A model generated the notes under the pieces. The model was not told where the DNA came from. It was given only the letters and a program-made list of their open reading frames with translations, and searched no databases. The translations under genes were made by a program, and so were the position numbers. Shown piece by piece: positions 56,802 through 64,000 of a stretch of 64,000 bases of DNA (position 1 is the first letter of the stretch; each line of letters opens with the position of its first letter). The stretch covers positions 3,720,001-3,784,000 of the forward strand of contig JAMPIQ010000001.1 of the NCBI GenBank assembly GCA_024699855.1, written 5' to 3'. This DNA comes from Aphelenchoides besseyi. Taxonomy: Eukaryota > Nematoda > Chromadorea > Rhabditida > Aphelenchoididae.

Positions 56802-57398
56802 TCAGACCAAATTGTGATTCCAACGCCATCGACCAGTGAGATGTTCTGATGCGGGAAGCACTGCAGTGCAACAACGTTGTCCCTGAATTTCGCACATGCA
56901 ATGACGAGCACAATTTTCGCCGAATTCTGCCGGATTATGATCCTGCATACTTTCCAGGAATTCCCGATGTTTGACGAGTGCCGTTTTGCCGAGTGTACCC
57001 TGAAGCAAATTCACGATCTCCTCTCGTGTTTTGTTCTCTAAATCAAAAAGAACTTCACGACCGTCTTCTGAAATCAACTTCAACAGTCAAGAGCACACAA
57101 ACAAGCGACTCACTTAAGTACGCTTGAGCAAACGGTGTGATGTTAACGTCCGGCTGTTTGATGAGCTGAAGATGCGGATTCTTGTATTGAAGTTGAGCGT
57201 AGTGCCAGAAAACAAACTCCGAAAGCCCAACTTGTTGCGGTTTCGGTTTGCGATGGTAACCGAGTAACAAAACGGCAACATCGTTTCTCAGAATAATTTT
57301 TCCCTAAAAGAAAAATGTCCAACCAGGTAGTGACTGCTTACCTGCTCCAAATAGTAGAGAGTCCGCCGAAGCGGCATTTGACCGATTTTAAACGGCAT
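56802..57398 (-). CDS. mrps25: Mitochondrial ribosomal protein S25 (mS25)
   Basis: Three exons from ATG 57398 to TGA 56802-56804 encode about 170 residues, matching the family length. Diagnostic stretches are the N-terminal MPFKIGQMPLRRTLYYLEQGKI, FVFWHYAQLQYKNPHLQL, DGREVLFDLENKTREEIV and a C-terminal CARHCMCEIQGQRCC, comparable to the Cys-rich CLRECICEVEGQ of vertebrate mS25. It is a component of the small subunit of the mitochondrial ribosome. The gene is tail-to-tail with the lectin gene (about 95 bp apart). Confidence 0.9.
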
Positions 57399-57660
57399 TT
57401 TTACGATTTAACGACCGTTTACTGAGTGGAATGAAACTTCGAAAGTACCCGAAGATTTTCACCTTCATCAAACAATCGCAACACACAACGAATATCGATC
57501 TTTTCCGTCGAGACAAAATTTATGTGTTCATTCCTTTTGTTGGTTCAATTTATCGACTTGTGCAGGAATCTGATCATTTGAGCATTGAGTTTGAAAGCTG
57601 GGATTAGAAATTTGTTGACGTCAAATCAAAATGTGAATGCGTTTATTAACAGCCAAACTT
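57399..57660. other. Short intergenic spacer
   Basis: This lies between MRPS25 (5' end) and beta-glucuronidase (3' end), both on the minus strand. No additional gene seen. Confidence 0.4.
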
Positions 57661-59867
57661 TTACAAATTTTTGTTGTTTATTTCTCCGTAACGTCTTTTG
57701 ATCACATAAGCAGACATCTTTGGCTCCCGAGTTCTCGTGAGAACGCCCTTGTGATTACCAAGTGGACGTGTAAGCGAAGAAGCAGTCATAAAGTCCGCGA
57801 AGTTCCAAATCATTTCTCCACTGATCAACGACTCGTTTCTCAGACGATCGAAAGCTCGTTGATTTGCTCCAATAATTTCAAGTTGATATTGTTCGGAGAA
57901 TGGCATACTTGGTTGCTATACAAAGAAGTTCTATGGAACGACGATTTTGACTTACAACGTACATGCCTGGAATTGCTTCGGCTCCGTACTCGGTTACAAT
58001 AATCGGTTTCTTGAACCGTATGTGCCATTGCTTAATGTAATTGTACATCTGCTGTTCGATTACGTCAATATTGTCGAGACTTTGATACCATCCGTAGTAT
58101 TTGTTGACCTTTAAAGAATGTTAACTGTAAACGGAAACGTCCACTAACACAAATAAAATCCATGATATCAGCTGTCCTATCGCTTGACGGATTTGTAGGT
58201 CCATAGACGGTGGTAATAAACCGATGTGATTCCAACGACTTAGCCACATTGTAAAGATGCCTAGATTGCAGTTAAAGACATGAGTTAAGAAGCTAAACAT
58301 ACTGAAAATATGAACGCGAAGATTCATATGTGGTATGTGGTTCATTCGAAATTGACCAAGCAATCACAGACGGATGATTGTAATCACGCTCAATCATCTT
58401 TAAACCCAAAGATAAGAATCAAAATGGACTTCATTCTTACTTCACGCAACATTTGCTCGTGTACTTTCAACGTATTGTTATTGAAATAGTGCAATCCAAC
58501 AGCAGGAGTTTCAGTGATAGTAACAATTCCAAGTCGATCTGCTTCGTAAGCTCTTGTCTCCGAATATGGATAGTGAGATGTGCGATAGCAATTTGCATTC
58601 AACCATCGAAACATGTTCAAGTCTCGAGTTAAAACAACTTCATTGTATCCTCTTCCGTGTAGTTCGAAATCTTCGTGCATTCCTAAATAAGCTTTTAATA
58701 ACAAGAACGAAGTAACACAAACCGAATCCAACACAATAAAAAGGTTTTCCATTGATGTGCAGTTTGTTGTCGATAAATTCGATTACTCGGAATCCAAACG
58801 TTTCTCTATACACATCAACGAGTTCCGTATGTACATAAACAGAAACCTACAAATGCAATTTTGCTTTGTGTTGTTTCATTCAAACCTACTTCAAGCGTGT
58901 ACAAAGGCTGGACACCCAGATTTCGTGGCCACCACAGTTGAACGTCATCAATCGCCTCAAACTGTTTCGGAGCAACAACGCACTTTAAACGTGTACCTTC
59001 AGGATCAATAAGACAAATTGAAATCTTAATTGATGGATCGGATTTCTTGACTTTTCCTGCTAACTCGATGACATAAGTAAACGCATCTAAGCTATCAATT
59101 AACTTTTGTATAACAATTGATACTTGCTTTGTGATATGATTGAAATTTTTAACTTTCGTAGAAAAGTTTGACTTAGAACTTGAACAGCTACTGGTCTCAG
59201 GATACCGGCGTATGGGAAGAAATCGTAGTCGGGTATGTTTGAGACAAACGACACGTTACTTTCTGAATTAGTTTGTATTTGACCCGGAGGTATTGTTTCC
59301 GATGAGAAAGTGTTGTTGAGAGCAACCTGAATGCGAAGTCATTTCTATTTCTGTCCGAACTCACCGTAATGTAATACGTTTGTGTTTTTATCGGATTCGA
59401 CAGTTCGACATCAAACGGCAAATGACCTCCGATATGTGTTTTGACGAGTTCTCCATTGACATAAACTTGCGCGTAGTAATTCACGCTCCCAAATCGAACA
59501 ATCAGTTTGCGTTGAGCGTGACTGATCGGTGCAATGTATTTAGTTTGATACCAAATCCAACCGACGTAAAGTTTAAGCGAACGGTCGGGAGTCAAATCGT
59601 TGAAAGCGGCCGGAACGGGCATACGCGTGGCATTCTACAAAATGAGGTTTGACAACTGAGATCATGGTACTCGACCTTGAATCCACTCAGATCCTGTTTA
59701 TACCATTTGTTCTGAAGTCCAAGTCCAACAAATTCGCAAGGTTCACGAACAAAAGTCCACAGACCATCGAGCGAATCAAGACCACGGATTTCATTTCGCT
59801 GTGGAAACAAAAGACTGCCAATTAAAGGAATAAACAAAACGTAACACAAGAAATAAACTAGATTCAT
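57661..59867 (-). CDS. Beta-glucuronidase (GH2)
   Basis: About ten exons from ATG 59867 to the stop at 57661-57663. A signal peptide (MNLVYFLCYVLFIPLIGSLL) is followed by the GH2 sugar-binding domain (LDGLWTFVREP; YVGWIWYQTKYIAP; VRFGSVNYYAQVYVNGELV; GGHLPFDVEL), an Ig-like domain and the TIM-barrel. Visible active-site features are the acid/base Glu in AWSISNEP near 58.35 kb and the nucleophile Glu in VTEYGAEAIPGMY near 57.98 kb. The C-terminal segment GEMIWNFADFMT...RPLGNHKGVLTR..EPK is typical of beta-glucuronidase rather than beta-galactosidase. It is a lysosomal or secreted enzyme that releases glucuronic acid from glycosaminoglycans and conjugates. No damage seen. Confidence 0.92.
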
Positions 59868-60036
59868 TGGCGTGGCTAATTCGTCGAGTAACTGCCCTTC
59901 ACTCGACTGTGACTAGTGATTTCGACGCAAAAGTTTCGTTTAAACTGCTAAATTCGTATAGTTGAGGCCATCAAAGCGCGTAGATAAAACGGCTACAAAG
60001 ATAACAAACGGAGCGATAGTTTATTTCCGAAACACA

Positions 60037-60306
60037 ATGACCAACGGTCAATCGTTTTCAAATCAATTAAACAGATTGATAGGCAAATCATTCGCATTCA
60101 AGTCAGCACTTGAATTATTGCAAACTGTTTGTTTTGCGAATACAGTTGCTCACGAGTGTACAATACAAGTAGCTTCGATAAGAGAGTATTTAGACGATTC
60201 TGCTGAAACCATTGACTTCCAGTCCAAAAGTTTCAATTCTAAAGAACACTTGGAAGGTTTTTTGATCAAAAGAAATCTCAGTGTTTATGAAATGGGTATC
60301 GGATAG
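60037..60306 (+). CDS. Small hypothetical ORF between GUSB and GGT genes
   Basis: A 90-codon uninterrupted ORF from ATG 60037 to TAG 60304. It lies in true intergenic space (opposite strand to both neighbours, not antisense to a coding exon). The product is soluble, with mixed composition (SALELLQTVCFANTVAHECT; HLEGFLIKRNLSVYEMG) that reads more like real protein than random sequence. No family recognised. It ends 12 bp before the stop codon of the convergent GGT gene. Confidence 0.4.
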   Translation: MTNGQSFSNQLNRLIGKSFAFKSALELLQTVCFANTVAHECTIQVASIREYLDDSAETIDFQSKSFNSKEHLEGFLIKRNLSVYEMGIG

Positions 60307-60317
60307 TAACAGTCAAG

Positions 60318-62899
60318 TTAATAACCAGCTGGTTCACTTTCGCTGCCTTTGCGATAGTCGCTGTTGGCTTGAACGAATTGTTTGGAATCACGTTGAAATT
60401 TGTGAACAGCAGTCAAGACGGTGGTCTCCGACGCGTTGACAAACGTTTGTCCTCTCCGCTCCAACTCGTTTAAATAAAACTGAAATCAAACGAATTAGAT
60501 GACATTCGTCGGCTGCATCAGAGTAGTCAATTTACGTCCGTTTAGTTTCAAAATTTCACCACTGTAGAGAATTAAAAGCCCGTATTTGAGAGCCGTCAGA
60601 ATGATATGCAACAGAAGCTGTTTTAATAGTCGTTTTACGATTCATTTTGAATTCGTTTTGGAAATAACCTCATTTTTTGTCTTGTAACTTACTGGTAAAA
60701 AGTTGGTCTCGGCTTCTGTTACATTTGGAATGAGTTGATTGTGAAGTCGCGGATGATCGATCGCTTGTTTTACATTACGACCAAATCGAAGAACCTGATG
60801 GGTCGCGAAAGCGACTCCGCTGATTATTCGACTTCCGCCAGCGGCACCGATTGCAAGTACTTGTTCAGAATGGTCAGAAAATATCACCAACGGAGACATT
60901 GATGACTGCGGTCTCTTTTTTGGAACGATGTAATTTGAAGGTGATGGAGTGATGTTGAAATAATTGGGATGTCCGGGAAGAGAAAAATCGTCCATCTACA
61001 GCAAGAATATCAACCAAAAAAGAACGCTAATTACCTCGTCATTCCAAACAACTCCGGTTGCTTCAGAGGCCACTAGTGCACCGAAACTAAAACACTCTCT
61101 CATTCATTTCCATACAAATGTAATTTACAAAAGATTGACGGTTGAAGTAACAGAAACGGCATTGCCGAATTGATCAATAACCGAAATGTGCTGTGAAAAG
61201 AGTTGAAAAAGAGATCGTTGAAACAAACCGTAGTTCCGTGATCAGAACGAAAAGAAAAGTGACCACCATAGTATTCTTCAGAATGAGCTTTATCGGTTAT
61301 TAGTTTTCGAATGATTTCAGCCCACGATTCGGATGTTATGTTTTTTGCAATTCCGAAGGCCTCATGAAAAAAATCCATGTCTCCAAGTGCTGACCGTTGA
61401 GCATAAGCAAATTTGGAGGCTTCGATGAAACGATGAAAAAATTTCATGTTTAAATCAACAGTGTTATCACTCGAATTTCCCACAACATCTCTAATTAGAT
61501 TTAAAATGCACATTGTGACTGAAGCAGCGCTTGGAGGCGGTGGTCCACAGGCGTGAATACCGTTTCCCAAATTTGAGTATATGACCGATTCATTTGACCG
61601 TATGATGGAACGATAACTTTTGAAGTCCTCAAGAGTTATTATTCCACCATTATGTTGAAATTCGTTGACCATTATCTCTGTCATTGCGCCGTTGTAAAAC
61701 TGAAATTAACAATGAAAATAAGACATTAAGAGTAGTTAATGTACTTCAAGAATAGGATCGCTAGCGTTGGCCAGTTTTTGTAAAGTCTCGACGAAATTAA
61801 CGCGAGTTGTAATCTGTTCACCGGCTTTATATAGCTGGTTTGTCTGTGGATTAACAAAATGAGATCGTAGTGTCGGTTCGGCAAGAATCTCTTTTTCGTG
61901 AAGTCGAAGAGCACCTGCTAATGCATGTGAAGTTGGATAACCTAAAAAGTCAAATTAAACGAAAACAATTTTGAGTTGGTACCTTCTTTCATTAACTGAA
62001 TGGTTGGTTCAATTAACGATCGCCAGGAGACCTTTTTACTTCCGAAATTTTCGTAAGCGGTATACAATCCATGAAGTTCACCAGGAACTAAAAACACTTG
62101 AAATTAGATTGGCTAATTCTTTTCTAACCAGCTACAGCTAACCATCCTCTCTGAGCCATATGCCAGCGATTCCGAAACATCTCTTTTGTTGCTGCAATTG
62201 GTGCTGATTCTCGTGCATCAATTACGTGACATCGGCGCGTCGTTCTATGTAGCTTTTATAGATACCTTTCTTTAACTTACGCGTTATAAATCGTCATAAA
62301 ATGACCGCCGCCTAACCCGGCAGATTGAACGTCAAGCACTCCAATACAAAACAACGATGCAACAGCGGCATCAACTGCATTTCCACCTTGTAACAAAGTA
62401 TTCCTGAAAAATAGATATTACTATGTTTTTCCTTTACATACCGTCCAATTTCACTGCACAGCGCATTATCTGCCGCAACTAAAAGCAAACTGCTAGAATC
62501 GAAAAATGAACACAACCTGCAGCTTTCGTATAATCGCCGAGTACGGATTTTGACGCTTGTGGCCAAGCGGATTTTTGTGATCGTTCAACCACTTTGTAAT
62601 ATAGAGCTCCGAAGAGAACGGTTGTAAGAATGAATACAAAAATACAAATCAATCCCACAGTTGCGATTATTGGATAGTGTCTGAGATCAAGCGGAATAAA
62701 ACACAAGCTAATCGAGAACTTACTTTGATGGAAAGAAGTTTGATTTTGGCGCAGAAATGATTGGTTCTGTTGAGGTCATTGGATTGCCCAACGACGGTTC
62801 TGTATCGTCGTTCTCTTCGGTTATACGTAAATTACGTAGTGATGTGCTGAACACGTTGGGAGACGCATTTCGCTCATTTGAAGTCATTGGAAGCATCAT
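60318..62899 (-). CDS. Gamma-glutamyltransferase, type II membrane protein
   Basis: Multi-exon gene from ATG 62899 to TAA 60318-60320. A cytosolic N-terminus of about 55 residues is followed by a transmembrane helix ([21 protein letters not shown]) and the heterodimeric enzyme. The large-subunit part includes [28 protein letters not shown] and [15 protein letters not shown]. The autocleavage site and small subunit follow: [18 protein letters not shown], with the Thr nucleophile in this stretch; [26 protein letters not shown]; and a final [13 protein letters not shown]. It hydrolyses or transfers the gamma-glutamyl group of glutathione at the cell surface. The intron inside STVNLF/FGA splices cleanly. 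All key motifs are present; which GGT paralogue it is cannot be told. Confidence 0.92.
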
Positions 62900-63439
62900 C
62901 GACCGAAATAAACTAATCAACCGTTAAAACTCTGTCAATCCGATGCTTCTAAAGTAAGAAATCTTAATGATAAAACCGAAACGTTTTATGCGATTTTTAT
63001 AACTTCCATTGATAATTTTGGAGGCCTGTCAATTAGCTGATAAGCAACAAATGGCGACGAATGTGTGTGGAGTTATGCCAGAAGTTTATGGTTGTTTAAG
63101 ATCAAATAGTTCTCATTCTTCTACTACAAAAAACTTTATTTGCTTTACATTGTTTCGAATCTCTTTGTAAAAGCTCCTGTGGAAATGTTAGCAACCCCCG
63201 CTTTCGCAAACCGAACGCACAGTAAACAGCTGCAGGATCTCAAGTTCGCTAAAACAAAAGTTCGATCCAGACGGAACCGATTTTCACGTTCCTCCGTCAT
63301 TTAACCTCTTGACTTGTGGCCGTTTGTTTTGACTCAAGAGTTTTCCGATCTTTCTCCTTCTTTTGAAACTTACGAACAGGCGGCCAAGAGCCGAGACAAA
63401 CGCTTGTTTTTATCACTTCGCATTTGAGTTCCGATCAGA
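62900..63439. other. Divergent promoter region of GGT and Costars genes
   Basis: 0.5 kb with no exon or repeat recognised. It lies between two head-to-head genes. Confidence 0.4.
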
Positions 63440-64000
63440 ATGCAACGTTCAGTAGTGACGAAAAGAAGTTTGCCGGAAGGTGAGTTGACTTGTTTACCTG
63501 ATATTTGGCATCTTCGTTTTTAAGCTACGAAGTTCGCGAGTATGAGTTCGCATTTTAAGGAACTCGAACAAACGACTGCGGCAGCGCAAGCAGACGATGT
63601 TTACGCGAATGGTTATATACCGAAGAAATACGATAAGAAGTCGGCCGAATACGGTACTCCGAAACCGGGAACACTCACGGCCATGAGGGCTGAGAAAGCT
63701 TGTGAGTGGATCGCGTGAATAATGTTGATTAACGTGAAGATTTCAGCTAAACATGTTGCCCGTGAAATGCTCTATTTGTGCGAAATAATCAACCAATACG
63801 GAACTCGAGTTGAAGCCACAGGTCAAGTGACAATTACTTTCGGCGAACTGTTCAACATCTACCAGTACATCTCGGACAAAGTTGTTGGCATGTTGCTTCG
63901 AGCCCGAAAACACAACATGGTGACATTTGAAGGCGAGATGTTGTTTCAGCGTAGAGACGATGCCGTTGTCATTACTTTGTTGTTGACCACAGCACAATTG
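63440..64000 (+). CDS. Costars-domain protein (ABRA/STARS-like), 3' end cut by window
   Basis: Three exons are visible: ATG 63440 (MQRSVVTKRSLPE), a second exon beginning ATKFASMSSHF and a third after about 63747. The last encodes the Costars domain: EMLYLCEIINQYGT, VTITFGELFNIYQYISDKVVGMLLRARKH, FEGEMLFQRRDDAVVITL. In animals this domain is the C-terminal actin-binding part of actin-binding Rho-activating protein, which promotes SRF signalling; free-standing Costars proteins also exist. The frame is still open at the window edge (LLLTTAQL), a little longer than the usual C-terminus. Confidence 0.88.

Noticed and set aside
1..64000. CRISPR arrays, operons with ribosome binding sites, prophage or other bacterial systems
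   Set aside because: The window is clearly metazoan with spliced genes; no regularly spaced direct repeats were seen.

Overview
The window is eukaryotic, from an invertebrate that is most likely a nematode. Genes are split by many very short GT-AG introns (about 35-50 bp). The gene set includes an UNC-73/Trio-type RhoGEF, a CELF/ETR-1 RNA-binding protein, tandem saposin-like secreted peptides, PAN/Apple mucin-like and C-type lectin proteins, an RTE retrotransposon and an Argonaute relic close in style to nematode WAGO proteins. No bacterial features are present. Exon calls come from reading frames and splice-site consensus by eye, with no alignment run.

Layout. 0.5-2.8 kb: 3' part of a CELF gene (+). 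3.8-4.5 kb: small transgelin/calponin-like gene (-). 5.4-6.5 kb: two tandem saposin-like genes (+). 6.7-8.0 kb: M14 zinc carboxypeptidase (-). 8.6-13.4 kb: large secreted PAN-domain protein (-). 13.4-17.6 kb: gene-poor. 17.6-19.4 kb: a stand-alone Trio GEF2 (DH2-PH2) gene (+). 20.2-28.9 kb: decayed Helitron region with two Argonaute-like relics and an antisense trypsin-like pseudogene. 29.3 kb: small unknown gene. 30.0-32.3 kb: Nup85 homologue with apparent frameshifts. 32.8-34.2 kb: unknown LRR-like gene (-). 34.7-44.6 kb: transposon cluster, namely two tRNA-derived SINE-like units, a long-TIR DDE_1 transposon with an RTE element nested in its right TIR, a maT-type mariner and a DDE_1 fossil. 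45.4-50.7 kb: spectrin repeats-DH1-PH1 half of Trio/UNC-73 (-). 51.8-54.8 kb: NCBP1/CBP80 (+). 54.9-56.7 kb: unknown secreted protein and C-type lectin (+). 56.8-57.4 kb: MRPS25 (-). 57.7-59.9 kb: beta-glucuronidase (-). 60.3-62.9 kb: gamma-glutamyltransferase (-). 63.4 kb to the end: Costars/ABRA protein (+).

Main points of interest. (1) The two GEF modules that form one protein in Trio/Kalirin/UNC-73 are separate genes here, about 26 kb apart and on opposite strands, as an inversion would leave them. (2) A Helitron Rep-helicase reading frame with a Ulp1-like protease domain runs in one frame through six nonsense codons without a frameshift. (3) Argonaute-like sequence follows the Helitron tail in two separate places, suggesting either a Helitron carrying an Argonaute fragment or a duplicated junction. 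(4) The transposon cluster has readable insertion history: target-site duplications, nested elements, apparently intact transposase and reverse-transcriptase frames, and an intron-containing mariner. The single-copy cellular genes at 51.8-64 kb look intact.
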